Source: Coix lacryma-jobi var. lacryma-jobi | Taxonomy: Eukaryota > Streptophyta > Magnoliopsida > Poales > Poaceae | Length of the DNA stretch: 64,000 nucleotides | Assembly: GCA_009763385.1 (NCBI GenBank) | Contig: CM019826.1 | Coordinates: 58,773,127-58,837,126, forward strand | Direction of reading: 5' to 3' | Part shown: positions 53,763 through 64,000 of the stretch, piece by piece | Numbering within the stretch: the stretch's first letter is position 1 | How the letters are laid out: each line of letters starts with the position of its first letter | Program-made: the position numbers and the translations under genes | Notes under the pieces: generated by a model | Seen by the model: the letters and a program-made list of their open reading frames with translations, nothing else | The model's database searches: none | What the model was told of the DNA's origin: nothing

Positions 53763-54870
53763 AAGCGTAGTAGTGACATGACCACAGATCCGATTATATA
53801 GGCAGCATGTGCCAAGTAGCCCTTCTTCCGAGTACTATCTGAATAGTAGTCGGTGAGAGGCGAAGAATTGAACGAAGCATCTGTTCTGAGCTGGTGGCTC
53901 GTTGACAACTTGTTTGCGGCTCTGACAGCTTGTCACGGCTTGATTGGTTGACACCGAATCGAGTAGTCCGCAAGTCGTGATACCGTGGGTCTTGTCTTTG
54001 ATTAGAGTAGACCTTGATCGGAGTGCACTGATTTTGCCGAAAGTTTATAGGCGCTTGAGTACTTTAATCGGCTTCGTTATCTCTTGTTCTGTGAATGGTA
54101 CGCCTCCTTCCTTGCCTAGCTGGGTGTACATGGAAGCTATCTTGTATGCTTGACGTCCCCTTGCATGCTGTTGTAGATCGTGCGTTTTCTGGGCATGGAT
54201 CCTTTTTGCATGTCGATACGGCTGCATACAGATTTGTGGTTGTCAACCCTTTGTACCGATATCTCTCACTTCATGTATTTAGACTTGAATGTCTGTCAGC
54301 TTGGAGTCCTCGTTCAGTCATCTGAGTAATAGTTCGCTCGGCGAGACTCAATGCTTGGCAATGTCGCAAGACATAGTTATTTCGGTAGTACTCCGTAGTT
54401 TGGACTTCCGATGACGAGTAGTCCGAGTGTGCTTTGAAGATCGGAGATCGCGTGTACGACGACGGGATATTTGTTGGACCAAATCCGCTTGTCGAATTGA
54501 TGTCGGTTGGGTCGTAATCGGCCGGGACAGGGAGACAGTCGGCGTCAGCTTCTCTGGGAGTTGGAGTCGAACTGCCGCAGAAGGTCTGAAACAATCCCAC
54601 CTGAGCCGGTTGCTGATTTCTTCACGCTTGCCTATTCGGCGAGTCGCGGCCGCCAGTTCAGCCTGTGTACATGTTTGCTTGCTTGTACGTGGAGGCTTTA
54701 ATTAGCTTGCATGGTGATATACATCATGGACCAATGCATGTAAGCTGAATTGGCTTCACCGCCGGTTGCATGATCTTGCTTGCCGCCAGGCACAACCCGC
54801 ATGACGTTGCGTATATGCTGCAAATTTTGATCCGTCGAGCTTCTGATTGTAATTGCGCCGAGAGCCTCTG

Positions 54871-54882
54871 CCTGGCGCGCCA
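54871..54882 (-). other. Primer binding site of the coding-free Tat-like element
   Basis: TGGCGCGCCAGG on the minus strand, 2 bp from the LTR end. It fixes the orientation. Confidence 0.65.
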
Positions 54883-54884
54883 GC

Positions 54885-55296
54885 TGTCGGTGTTTGTTAA
54901 CCGGCAACTCGTCTTGGGGATACCCAGACGATTTGTTCGGTGGGGATTGACGTATGCAGAACTCGATGGTAAACGCAGAGACAATGATTTATACTGGTTC
55001 GGTCTGCTGAATAGAATCCCTACGTCCAGTTTGGGGGGAATAATATATGACGCCCTGCGCTTATGGGTGTCTGGTTGTGTACCATGACCCCTGTCTCTGG
55101 CTTATGTTATGTCTACCGATCTAGGGGACTCTGCCTCTCTTTATATAGTCCAGGAGGCTAGAGTCCTAGTCGGTTACAATCTTAGGAGTCCTAGTAGGAT
55201 TACAAGGTAGCAATACTACTAGGATTACATACGGGGAGTCCTGGTTGGACTTGTCTTCGCCCTTCCTTGCGGGGCACCCGCGGACTCTGTCCCACA
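54885..55296 (-). repeat. 5' LTR of the coding-free Tat-like element
   Basis: 412 bp. Contains TTTATATAGTCC (55140-55151), also present in the left LTR. Followed by the duplicated target and the resumed copia gag. Confidence 0.88.
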
Positions 55297-55761
55297 TGAC
55301 CATCTTGTCATGGGTGTCTTGTGGTGAGCCGCAACTTGGGATGATGATCTCCCAATTCAAGCGTGCTGCTGGAGGTCCAGGTGTAGGTTTTGCTCAGGGT
55401 GTTGAGTGTGCTTCATCTTTTGGCAAGGTTGGAGAGTTTAGTGGTCTTAACCCGAGTGAGAAGCCCAACTCCACCACTACTCTCAAGCTTACGAAGATTC
55501 CACCCAAAGAGCCTCTAAAGCCTAACACCAAGGATGGGGTGTTTGTTGAACCTCCGAGACCTACACCCAAGAAACAGTCGTGGGCTCCAAAACCAAACCA
55601 CCTCAAGAACAAGCTAGACACAATGCCACCTATCCAAGAGTAGCTTATGCCACAGAAGGGCAAAGTGATCCACACCCACTACCGTGAGTACCAACGACCC
55701 CCTATGAGAGCGGTGAGGTACCATTGTGAGCACTGTGGGAAGGATGGACACTTGAGGGAGT
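55297..55761 (+). pseudogene. copia gag, second part
   Basis: Resumes with the same codons that follow the breakpoint in the other copia copy (ILSWVSCGEPQLGMM). It contains a proline-rich part and the second zinc knuckle (HCEHCGKDGHL). A TAG near 55641 replaces a Glu codon of the other copy. It ends inside the knuckle, where the Tekay LTR begins at 55762. Confidence 0.85.
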
Positions 55762-58186
55762 TGTAACGTAACGGCTCTAATCCCATGGCCCACTGATCAC
55801 CGTCAACCACTGACAGTCGATCCGTACAGCCAAGAGATTAGGACCGGTTCCGCTACTGGGCTACATCAGTGCCCGTTGTCCGCAGGATCATCTCACAATT
55901 CAGTTACAATCTCTTGAACATTTTGACAAATAACATCGGAGTAAATAGCGGAAGACTTAGATAACAATAGTTTTACAAACCAGGGTTCAACATAAAATTA
56001 AAGTGAAGTTATTACAGACCATAGTTCAAATAGATAGAGTTGGCAGAGTAGCATATGACAACAACTGAAGGTAAAGATACATCACCCAGCCCGAGGGTGA
56101 ATAATCACTCATCGGCCTCATCGGCCTCTTCCTGAACAACAGTCACACAGCAGGGTCCAAGGCATACTGAAGAATCTGCCATACCTGCAACATGGGTAAT
56201 AAAACCCTGAGTACAAAGGTACTCAACAAGACTTAACCGACTAAAGAAAAAGGGAGAAGACTCAGGAATGAAAGGCTTAGGGTAGTCAAGGTAAGGCTTT
56301 AAGCAAGTTCAACTATTTTGCAGAAAAGCATTTTTGTAAACCTTATTTTATTTTGAAAGATTCAGTATTCCTCAATTCTTCATCATTCATGATTCATTTT
56401 ACATTTCAAAACATTCCTAGTTGAGAACCACTCTCCGTTGACAGTCAGTGGACCAAGTCTCCATAACCGAGGAGCAACGTTAATCCGGATAAATAATACT
56501 CAGCTGAGGATCCCTATTCACACTGCATATGTAGCACCCAAGCTTGCATATGCCAACTCGTCTTCCACGATTCCTCCAAGATTGGGCCCGGTCCTACGCC
56601 ACCCGGAAGTACAGTACACCACTCCAATCCGGGACTCTAACCCACGTGGGTACATGCTACTTCCGCCATCTCTCCACTCCCAGTGCGCGGTTGTCGGTCC
56701 AATAATGGATTTCTCGGAGCCAGAGCTTTCCGTAGTATGTGAATAGTTACAAGTCTTGACCAGCAGGCCCCCATACGGATGGTCCCTACATTTTTCCGCC
56801 AGCGACAAGCACTTCGGGACTCTAACCCAAGAGTACAGGTCCTGTCGGTTTTTCAACCCTGTCCCGGTCGGTGTCAACTGTTGAGTCCCGGACTACAACA
56901 TGACGGCACCGTACGCAAGGACAACCCCTCCTTCCTATTGACTAAGCACGGATCAGATACTTAGCCAATAGTGGGAGTAAAACCAAAATCCATAAAGGTT
57001 CTTAAGTGATCACACTTTTGAAATTGGCATTTTTATTGCAAATCTATTTAATAGCATTGTTAAGCATTTTTCAAATACTATTTGAATAGCAGGTATCGGG
57101 TGTATCAGTGGTCAAGGTGGATAGTGCATCAATTAGGATAGCACACAACTCCTATAAACCTAATGCAATAATTTAACTCAAAAGCATTTAAGGAAACATT
57201 TTATAAATTCAAGGAAAGGGGTAAATGCACCGGGGCTTGCCTTGGATGGCAAAAAGAGCAGACTCGGGATTGGTGGTGTAGGTGCCGGAGCTCGGGGTTG
57301 CCTCGGGGACAGATCCTTCGGTGGCTACCTCGACTTCAGGTCCTTCTTCGTCAACTATACGGATGCAATGATGAATGCTCATGAGAATGATGATATGAAC
57401 TTATGGTGCAAGACAATTCCACTGATTCTAGATTACTCTTAAACAAGGCATAATTGAAATCTAGGTTGAGCATAAAAGGTAACCATTTCTTCCTTAAGCA
57501 ACATTGATTAAACTAGCCCTTATTATAATTATCCTAAGCATCAACCAAACATAGCATCACAAACATCATAGACCAAAGGGTAGGGGTCTATGAACATCAA
57601 TCAATCCAAAGATCACATCACCAAACACTTATTACCAACCCTAATCCATTTTTCTATTTTCCTTAATTTATTTAAAAGGTCATTTTATGAAGTTGCTCCA
57701 AAAATCACCAAATTAATCACATAAGTTCATTATGATGTAGATAGATGGCAAAACAAATTTCATAATTTTTGGAGGTCATTAAGGTGCTCAAATAAATCTA
57801 GACATTTAATTAACAAAAGTCACTATTCAAGAATTTAAAATAATTGCTCAAAAATCAACTTGTTCCAAAAGACTTCAAAATTTTACCAGAGACTAAACAT
57901 GGCATAAGAAGCTCACAAAAATTTGTCTCATGCTTTTTGGAGTTATAAATCACTCTCCAAAAATACCAAAACCTTCATTTTTCAATTAAAAGGGGAATTT
58001 TACATTTTCAAATTTTTGCACAAAACTCAGGTTTCATATTTTTATAAAATACTCCAGAGCAGAAAGAGTCTACCACAAAAATTTCAGAATTTTTGGATGC
58101 ACACAGAAAATCATACAAAAAAAAGAAAACTGAACACTATTCACATCTCTCAGAAAAAGAGAAGAGCACTGTGCTCCTTCTAGGCC

Positions 58187-58412
58187 GGGCTCGGCGAATC
58201 GCGGGGCTCGGGCGAAACGGAGAAGTGAGCCTCAGTCCGAGGCCGGACTCGGGCGATGCGGAGAGCACGCGTCGCCGAGGCTTGGGCTCGGCCGAAGCGG
58301 AGGGCATGCGCTCGCCGAGGCTTGGGCTCGGGCGAGACGGAAAAACAAGCCTCCGTCCGAGACCTGTCTGAGAGGGCTCGGGCGAAACGGAGAGGAAACA
58401 GAGACCGGAGGC
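58187..58412. repeat. Degenerate GCTCGGGCGAAACGGAG repeats
   Basis: Five diverged units of about 40-55 bp, each starting with GCTCGG(G/C)CGA, in the LTR leader region. GC content is far above the flanks. Confidence 0.75.
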
Positions 58413-58440
58413 TCGGATGCTTACCACGTGTCGGAGGCAG

Positions 58441-58569
58441 GGCTCGAGGGTGAGGCTCGACTCGTTCTCGAGGGTGAGGCTCGACTCGAGGGTGAGGCTC
58501 GGCACGAGGGTGAGGCTCGACACGAGGGTGAGGCTCGACACGAGGGTGAGGCTCGACACGAGCTCGAGG
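58441..58569. repeat. 18-bp tandem repeat, six copies
   Basis: Unit CGAGGGTGAGGCTCGACA at 58445, 58469, 58487, 58505, 58523 and 58541. On the minus strand one frame reads a RVEPHP repeat, but this is a consequence of the 18-bp period. Confidence 0.9.
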
Positions 58570-58923
58570 GAGAAGACGACAGCGGCGGCGCTCCGGCGGT
58601 CCGGCGGTCCTGCGCAGCACATGCGACCGCAAGGGCCGGGTTAGAGTCGCACGGGGCCAAGGAACACAACACGGGGGTCGGTGAGGGATGATCATGGCCG
58701 GAGACGGCGAATTCCACGAACCCGAGCTCGCCGGGATTCTGCCGGAGATGGGGACGGCGAGCTTACGCCGGGCGAACGGAGGCGGGGAAGGTGAAATTGA
58801 AGGGTGGGAAAGCTTCACGAGCTCAAGGCGGAGCTTCCGAGCTAGGTGGTGGAGCGGCGGAGTGACTGGAGTAGTCTGGCCACGGTGGCGGAGGTGGAGT
58901 GCGGAGGTCGGGCTCCGGCGGGC

Positions 58924-58930
58924 TTATATA
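58924..58930 (-). promoter_or_regulatory. TATA box of the Tekay-type LTR
   Basis: TATATAA on the minus strand, inside GGCTATATAAGCC, which is nearly palindromic. The GC-rich downstream leader fits a plant LTR promoter. Confidence 0.65.
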
Positions 58931-59299
58931 GCCGCGGCCAGGGGCCGGTAGAGACCTCGGGGCTACGCGGGTAAGGTTTGCGGGGGCGTGCGCACTCGAT
59001 TGCGCTCTGGCGGTCGAGCTGGCGTGCAGCCGGGGCTCGGGCACAAGCTCGGCCGGCGATGGCCACGCGGCGGCGGCGGCTGGGCACTGTAGGGGCCGAG
59101 AGCAAGGGTCAGCGCTCGCGTGCGGGCGCGGAGGGAACCGGGAGACAGCGGCGGCAGGATAAGGGCGCGTGGGGAGCAGCCGCCTGCGCTGCAGCCGCAG
59201 CGCCGGCGCCATGGCCGGGCCCCCCCTGGCCTCTGGCTCTACGGGAAGAAGAACAGTGCTAGGGTCTAGGATTTGACTTTTGGCCAGTTTCTGTATTTT

Positions 59300-59780
59300 G
59301 CAAAAATCTCCCAAAATTTGAACTGTGCGACAAAAACTCCAAATACCAAAGTTGTTCAGAAAAAAGAGATCTACAACTTTGTCAATATGCACATTTTCAA
59401 ATTCCAAATAGTTTTTGAACTATATTCAAAAACAGAAAAGGGGACACTTTTCAAATTTGATTCAAATCAAAATTACTTTGGATTTCAAACTGAAACTTGA
59501 AAATCTTCCAATATGAAAGTTGTTCCATTTGACAAAACCTATAACTTTGCTAATACACACTTTTTCTGAAACTCAATAGTTTTTGAATAACTTTTTAAAA
59601 CTGAAAAGGGGACAAAAACTGGAATTTGAATGAATTTGAAATTACTTCAAATTTTATATAGAAACATGGAAATCTGTAAATACCAAAGTTGTTCCTCTTG
59701 ATCAGATTCACAACTTTGCTTTTTGAACCAACTCAAAATTTTGAATTTTGAAAAAGTTATTAAAAAGGGAATAAATCCAG
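59300..59780. repeat. Three 168-bp repeats, each with a CAAAGTTGT/ACAACTTTG hairpin
   Basis: Inverted repeats at 59347-59381, 59515-59549 and 59684-59718. The outer two have perfect 9-bp stems and the middle one is imperfect. Here the stem is constant and the loop varies, opposite to the copia and Tat arrays. Confidence 0.75.
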
Positions 59781-60087
59781 GATTTGGGATTTTAGGGTTT
59801 TGCAAAAGGAAACTCAATTCAAATCTGATTTTTGAACTTGGATCAAAGCAACAAACATCAGGGCACTAAATTTGAACAAGAATTTCATAGAACTAGGCAC
59901 AGAGGTGAAATTACCATTTTGCCCCTATAGGAAGAAGTGGGCTAATAAGGGTTTTTGCAATAGAGGTACATCACATAAAATGATACACTAAGCAAATGCA
60001 TACACATGAAATCATGATCAAGATGATTAATGATGCTAATGATGATATGTCAAGTTAATTACATGCTTAAACACCAGAGGTGTTACA

Positions 60088-60102
60088 GCCTTCCCCCCTT
60101 AA
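60088..60102 (-). other. Polypurine tract of the Tekay-type element
   Basis: Minus strand TTAAGGGGGGAAGGC directly before the 3' LTR at 60087. Confidence 0.85.
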
Positions 60103-60164
60103 AGAAATCTCGCCCCGAGATTCTGCGTCTTAAGAAAGGACAAAGAAGGGATAAAGGCAAAACT

Positions 60165-63100
60165 TTACATAGACAGGGATTCGAGAAAGTCGGGGTAGTT
60201 CTTTGCCAAGAAGTCTTCAGATTCCCAAGTAGCTTCTTCTTCTGAGTGCTGGTTCCACTGGATTTTGTACCACCTTGTGGTAGTTCTTCGAGTAACTCGA
60301 TCTTTGTGATCCAACACGCGAACTGGATATTCCGAGTAGGATAGATCAGGCTCTAGCTCGACACCTTCAACTTCCACGACATGTTCTGGTACTCGGAGGC
60401 ACTTCTTGAGTTGGGAGACATGGAAAACATTGTGGACAGCAGAGAGATGATCGGGCAACTTCAGCTTGTAAGCTACCTTGCCACAACATTCCAAAATCTC
60501 AAACGGACCAATGTAGCGGGGTGCTAACTTTCCCTTTACTCCAAAACGAGTGACTCCTTTGGTTGGTGAGACCTTGAGATATACGTAATCTCCAACTTGA
60601 AACTTCAGAGGTCGACGTCTCTTGTCAGCATAACTCTTTTGTCGGGATTGGGCAATCTTCATGTTCTCTTGTATCTGCTTGACTTTCTCTTCCATATCTT
60701 TGACCAGGTCAACTCCAAAGAATTCTCTTTCTCCGGGCTCAGACCAACTGAGGGGTGTATGACAGCGACGACCGTACAGTGCTTCGAATGGTGCCATTTT
60801 GATGCTTTCTTGATAACTGTTATTATATGAGAACTCTGCCAAGGGCAAACAGTCATCCCAAGTATCTGCGAAGGTGAGCACACATGCTCTCAACATATCC
60901 TCTAACACTTGGTTGACTCGCTCAGTTTGTCCATCGGTTTGTGGATGATATGCCGTACTATGCAAGAGCTTGGTTCCAAGTGAGGTATGGAACGCTTTCC
61001 AGAACTTTGCGACAAACTGAGTACCACGATCGGAGATAATGGTCTTGGGTATTCCATGAAGCTTCACTATGTTGTTCTTGTACAAGGCGGCATACGTGGG
61101 GACGGCATAGCTGGTCTTGACTGGCAGAAAGTGAGCTTGTTTGGTGAGTCGGTCCACGATTACCCAAATGGAATCAAAACCTTTCTTAGTCTTGGGTAGT
61201 CCATTGATAAAATCCATGCTGATATCTTCCCACTTCCAGGCAGGTACAGATAAAGGCTGCAATTCTCCTCCAGGCTTCATGTGCACGGCTTTGACTTTCT
61301 GGCAAGTATCACAGCGAGCGACATAGCGAGCGATTTCAATCTTCATCTTTGTCCACCAGAATCTCTGCCTCAGATCCTGGTACATCTTGTTGCTGCCGGG
61401 GTGGATGGAAAACCTAGACAGGTGTGCCTCATCAAGGATCAACTGTCTCAACTCAGGCACCTTGGGAACTACTAGACGGTTCTTGAACCAAACAACTCCT
61501 ACATCATCGATCCTGAAACAATCAGCCTTACCGGTCTGGACCTTTTTGATGATGTGCTTGATTCCGGGGTTATCTTTCTGTGCAGCGATGACTTGTTCCT
61601 TGACCGATGTTTCTACCCTGACATTGTTCAGGCTTCCTTGCGGAACGATCTCAATACCCATCCTTTCAAGAGTATGGCACAAGGAAAGATCATAGGGCTT
61701 CGTCGTCAGACAGTTGCAGTATGACTTGCGACTGAGGGCATCGGCAACTACATTTGCCTTACCAGGATGGTAATGCACTTCGAGATCATAATCCTTAATC
61801 AACTCAAGCCATCTTCTCTGCCTCATGTTCAGCTCTTCTTGGGTGAAGATATACTTCAGGCTCTTGTGATCTGTGTACACATTGCAGGTACTGCCCAACA
61901 GATAATGACGCCATATCTTCAAAGCATGCACCACTGCTGCTAACTCAAGGTCATGGGTTGGATAATTCTCCTCATGTCGCCTAAGCTGCCGTGAGGCATA
62001 AGCGATCACTCGACCTTCTTGCATCAAAACACAGCCTAACCCAGTGCCAGATGCATCACAGAATACATCAAAGGGTTTCTCGATGTCTGGTTGAGCTAGG
62101 ACTGGTGATGTAGTTAGTAGTTTCTTCAAGGCTTGAAAAGCTTGCTCACAGGCTGTTGACCAAACAAAATCCACGGAATTCTTCAACAACTCTGTGATAG
62201 GCTTGGCAACTCTGGAGAAGTCTGGGATGAAACGACGATAGAATCCAGCCATTCCCATGAAGCTGCGAACTTCGCGGACAGTGGTAGGTGGCTTCCAATC
62301 CAAGATATCTGCCACTTTTTCAGGGTCAACTGACACACCTTCAGCGGACAGGACATGACCAAGGAATTGAATTCGATCTAGCCAGAATTCACATTTACTG
62401 AACTTGGCATACAGCTGGTGATCTCTGAGACGAGAGAGAACAACACGAAGATGCTTGGCATGATCTTCAGGAGTTCTTGAATAAACAAGGATGTCGTCAA
62501 TGAACACGACTACAAATTTATCGAGCTCTGGCATGAACACAGAGTTCATGAGATACATGAAATGAGCAGGGGCATTGGTCAAGCCAAAAGACATGACCAA
62601 GTACTCATATAGGCCGTATCTGGTGGTGAAAGCTGTTTTGGGAATATCTTCGGGACGAATTTTTATTTGGTGATAGCCAGATCTGAGGTCGATCTTGGAA
62701 AACACTCTGGCTCCAGATAACTGGTCAAACAGAAGATCAATACGAGGCAAGGGATATTTATTTTTGATGGTGACCTCGTTGAGCGGGCGATAGTCAACGC
62801 ACAGACGAAGGCTTTTGTCCTTCTTCTTCACAAAGATAGCAGGACAGCCCCAAGGAGATGAACTTGGGCGAATGAGACCCTTATCCAATAGCTCTTGCAA
62901 TTGGATCTTCAGCTCTGCCAACTCTCTGGGAGGCATTCGATAAGCTCTACGGGATATAGGAGCAGTCCCGGGCTTTAGCTCTATAGCAAACTCAACATCA
63001 CGGTCGGGAGGCAGACCAGGTAAATCTTCTGGAAAGACATCAGGGAACTCGCAGACTACAGGGATGTCACGGATCCCTTGATCATAGGTAGCATTTAGCT

Positions 63101-64000
63101 GTGTGGTAGCTGTTTTTGAAGGCATAGGAAGTTGGAGAAGGAGTTTGGAGGTACTGTTAGGAATATCCACTCTCACAACTCTATTCAAGATGTCTATCAT
63201 GGCTTTATACTGACACATCCAATTCATGCCTAAGATGACATCTATCTCTTGATCGCGCAGTACTATCATGGTGGTAGGAAAGACATGTTTCCCCAACATT
63301 ACTGGTATACTGCGGACCACTTCCTTAGGATTTATCCGCCCTCCAGGCGAAAGTATGCAGAAATTTTCTTTTAACTCCCCCATGGGCAACTCATGCTTGA
63401 TGACAAAAGTGCGACTGATGAAGGAATGCGATGCACCAGAATCAAACAAGACGACTGCAGGATGATTGGCAACAGGGAACCTACCGAGCATGACGGGCTC
63501 TCCGTCTGGGATGTTACTGACGGTGGTGAAGTAGACTTGCCCGTGCTTCCTGACAAGCTTGCCCCTCTGGACGTGCTGCTGCGGTGCACGGTGCTGCTGC
63601 TGTGATCCTCCAGGGCCTTTCTGTGCATGCTGGGCATTCTTCTTGGGTTTTGGGCACTCGCGAGACCAGTGACCAACTTGGCCACAGTTGTAGCATGGGT
63701 GGTTGTAAGCTGTTTGTGGGGTGGTGACACGAACACCGGGGGCGTTCGGCTGAGTGGCACTTTGCTGGTTGGCATTGTGGGTGGTGGCCGCGGTACGAAC
63801 GACCACTTGCTGATGGGGGTATGGGGCACGGTTTTGGTGGTGGCTGGGGTGGTAGATGATTCTTGGGCGCTTATGGTTGCTGGAGAAACTGCTAGACCCA
63901 GCCTTCTTCTTCTTCTTCTCTTCCTGATACTGGCGGTTGCTTTCCTCGTAAGCAACAGCACGGTCAACGACATCATGGTAGGATCCGTTTAGATTGTTGG
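60165..64000 (-). CDS. Tekay-type gag-pol polyprotein, N-terminus outside the window
   Basis: Open from the right edge (64000) to the stop at 60165. In order: the end of gag with a Lys-rich segment, then the zinc knuckle CYNCGQVGHWSREC (about 63690-63650). The protease has FDSGASHSFIS (about 63455-63420). RT has CVDYRPLNEVTIKNKYPLPR and the catalytic FIDDILVYS (about 62510-62485). RNase H has FCDASGTGLGCVL and TDHKSLKYIF. The integrase zinc region (HPGSNKMYQDL, CDTCQKVK) precedes a core with MDFINGLP, SDRGTQF and DGQTERVNQ. A C-terminal chromodomain (EYPVRVLDHK to YPDFLE, about 60330-60190) is thought to guide integration to certain chromatin. All catalytic residues are present and no stop is seen. 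The true start lies to the right. Confidence 0.93.
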   Translation of the reverse strand, partial: NNLNGSYHDVVDRAVAYEESNRQYQEEKKKKKAGSSSFSSNHKRPRIIYHPSHHQNRAPYPHQQVVVRTAATTHNANQQSATQPNAPGVRVTTPQTAYNHPCYNCGQVGHWSRECPKPKKNAQHAQKGPGGSQQQHRAPQQHVQRGKLVRKHGQVYFTTVSNIPDGEPVMLGRFPVANHPAVVLFDSGASHSFISRTFVIKHELPMGELKENFCILSPGGRINPKEVVRSIPVMLGKHVFPTTMIVLRDQEIDVILGMNWMCQYKAMIDILNRVVRVDIPNSTSKLLLQLPMPSKTATTQLNATYDQGIRDIPVVCEFPDVFPEDLPGLPPDRDVEFAIELKPGTAPISRRAYRMPPRELAELKIQLQELLDKGLIRPSSSPWGCPAIFVKKKDKSLRLCVDYRPLNEVTIKNKYPLPRIDLLFDQLSGARVFSKIDLRSGYHQIKIRPEDIPKTAFTTRYGLYEYLVMSFGLTNAPAHFMYLMNSVFMPELDKFVVVFIDDILVYSRTPEDHAKHLRVVLSRLRDHQLYAKFSKCEFWLDRIQFLGHVLSAEGVSVDPEKVADILDWKPPTTVREVRSFMGMAGFYRRFIPDFSRVAKPITELLKNSVDFVWSTACEQAFQALKKLLTTSPVLAQPDIEKPFDVFCDASGTGLGCVLMQEGRVIAYASRQLRRHEENYPTHDLELAAVVHALKIWRHYLLGSTCNVYTDHKSLKYIFTQEELNMRQRRWLELIKDYDLEVHYHPGKANVVADALSRKSYCNCLTTKPYDLSLCHTLERMGIEIVPQGSLNNVRVETSVKEQVIAAQKDNPGIKHIIKKVQTGKADCFRIDDVGVVWFKNRLVVPKVPELRQLILDEAHLSRFSIHPGSNKMYQDLRQRFWWTKMKIEIARYVARCDTCQKVKAVHMKPGGELQPLSVPAWKWEDISMDFINGLPKTKKGFDSIWVIVDRLTKQAHFLPVKTSYAVPTYAALYKNNIVKLHGIPKTIISDRGTQFVAKFWKAFHTSLGTKLLHSTAYHPQTDGQTERVNQVLEDMLRACVLTFADTWDDCLPLAEFSYNNSYQESIKMAPFEALYGRRCHTPLSWSEPGEREFFGVDLVKDMEEKVKQIQENMKIAQSRQKSYADKRRRPLKFQVGDYVYLKVSPTKGVTRFGVKGKLAPRYIGPFEILECCGKVAYKLKLPDHLSAVHNVFHVSQLKKCLRVPEHVVEVEGVELEPDLSYSEYPVRVLDHKDRVTRRTTTRWYKIQWNQHSEEEATWESEDFLAKNYPDFLESLSM

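Larger units (their letters stand above)
51334..55296 (-). mobile_element. Coding-free Tat-like LTR element with satellite-like array
   Basis: LTRs 51334-51696 (363 bp) and 54885-55296 (412 bp), ends TGTCGG and CCCACA on the plus strand. The target duplication is GGACC (51329-51333) versus TGACC (55297-55301), one mismatch. The primer site on the minus strand (TGGCGCGCCAGG, 54882-54871) and a purine-rich tract beside the left LTR show minus orientation. No gag or pol. The left LTR lacks about 49 bp present in the right one, between short GAGTCCT repeats. It needs proteins from other Tat elements to move. Confidence 0.85.
47542..55761 (+). mobile_element. Second Sirevirus-like copia element, 5' part, twice interrupted
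   Basis: Plus strand: LTR 47542-49574, primer site 49577-49588, gag from 49638. It is split by the coding-free Tat-like element at 51334-55296 and cut at 55761 by the Tekay-type element. The remainder lies beyond the right edge. Gag matches the minus-strand element at 919-3545 along its length, which allows lesions in both to be read. Confidence 0.88.
55762..60087 (-). repeat. 3' LTR of the Tekay-type element (4326 bp)
   Basis: Inverted ends TGTAAC and GTTACA. From the U3 side it has three 168-bp repeats (59300-59780) and a GC-rich promoter zone with TATA at 58924-58930. It continues with a 18-bp tandem repeat (58441-58569), a repeat region of GCTCGGGCGAAACGGAG type (58187-58412) and an AT-rich remainder. 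No host gene inside. Confidence 0.87.
55762..64000 (-). mobile_element. Chromodomain Ty3/gypsy element (Tekay/Del type), 3' part
   Basis: Minus strand: gag-pol from the right edge to 60165, polypurine tract, then a 4.3-kb 3' LTR down to 55762. The very long LTR and the C-terminal chromodomain place it in the Tekay/Del branch. The coding frame is uninterrupted over the whole visible length, so it is probably young and perhaps autonomous. The base run before the LTR is GGAGT (55757-55761), one half of the target duplication; the other half lies outside. Confidence 0.9.

Noticed and set aside
58180..58818. 212-residue minus-strand frame with RVEPHP repeats
   Set aside because: It is the translation of an 18-bp tandem repeat in an LTR. 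It lacks an ATG at its start and recognisable domains; openness follows from GC content and a period divisible by three.

Overview
The window looks like a grass (Poaceae) nuclear chromosome. The signs are densely nested LTR retrotransposons of grass type, Stowaway-like MITEs with TA target sites, and one intact spliced plant gene with a GC-rich first exon. I cannot fix the species. No rRNA, tRNA, CRISPR array or bacterial gene was seen.

Layout. (1) 1-5544: minus-strand Ty1/copia element with Sirevirus-like features, decayed, running off the left edge. It is inserted in the 5' LTR of (2) an Athila-like Ty3/gypsy element on the plus strand (5545-29715). (3) A young Tat-lineage Ty3/gypsy element (8872-23063, flanked by the 5-bp duplication AATAG) is inserted in the reverse transcriptase of the Athila element. 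It carries gag-pro-pol on the plus strand and two spliced genes on the opposite strand between integrase and 3' LTR. One of these encodes a plant mobile domain (PMD) protein, the other a 241-residue unknown protein. (4) 29716-32164: an old Tat-type LTR relic, three Stowaway-like MITE copies and a retroposed insert with a 16-bp target duplication. (5) 32584-36643: the only host gene, a six-exon trichome birefringence-like (TBL/ESK1-type) xylan O-acetyltransferase. (6) 36644-40686: a MITE and copia-type LTR relics. (7) 40687-47175: a minus-strand Athila-like gag-only (TR-GAG) element without an intact 5' LTR. (8) 47542-55761: a second decayed Sirevirus-like element on the plus strand, split by (9) a coding-free Tat-like element (51334-55296) carrying a satellite-like array, and by (10) a minus-strand chromodomain (Tekay/Del-type) Ty3/gypsy element with a 4.3-kb LTR and an open gag-pol (55762 to the right edge).

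How the parts relate. Counting LTR differences by eye gives about 2.7% for the Athila element and about 1.5% for the Tat element inside it, which agrees with the nesting order. The Tat and Tekay elements look youngest. The TBL gene stands alone in a unique island of about 5 kb, with a MITE ending about 420 bp upstream of its start codon and another about 400 bp downstream of its stop.

The most unusual signal is non-coding. Several unrelated LTR families carry arrays of short hairpins or palindromes. In two of them (Tat R/U5 and copia U3) the loop is constant while the stem changes on both sides together, as if base pairing were under selection. The antisense genes of the Tat element are the most interesting coding content.
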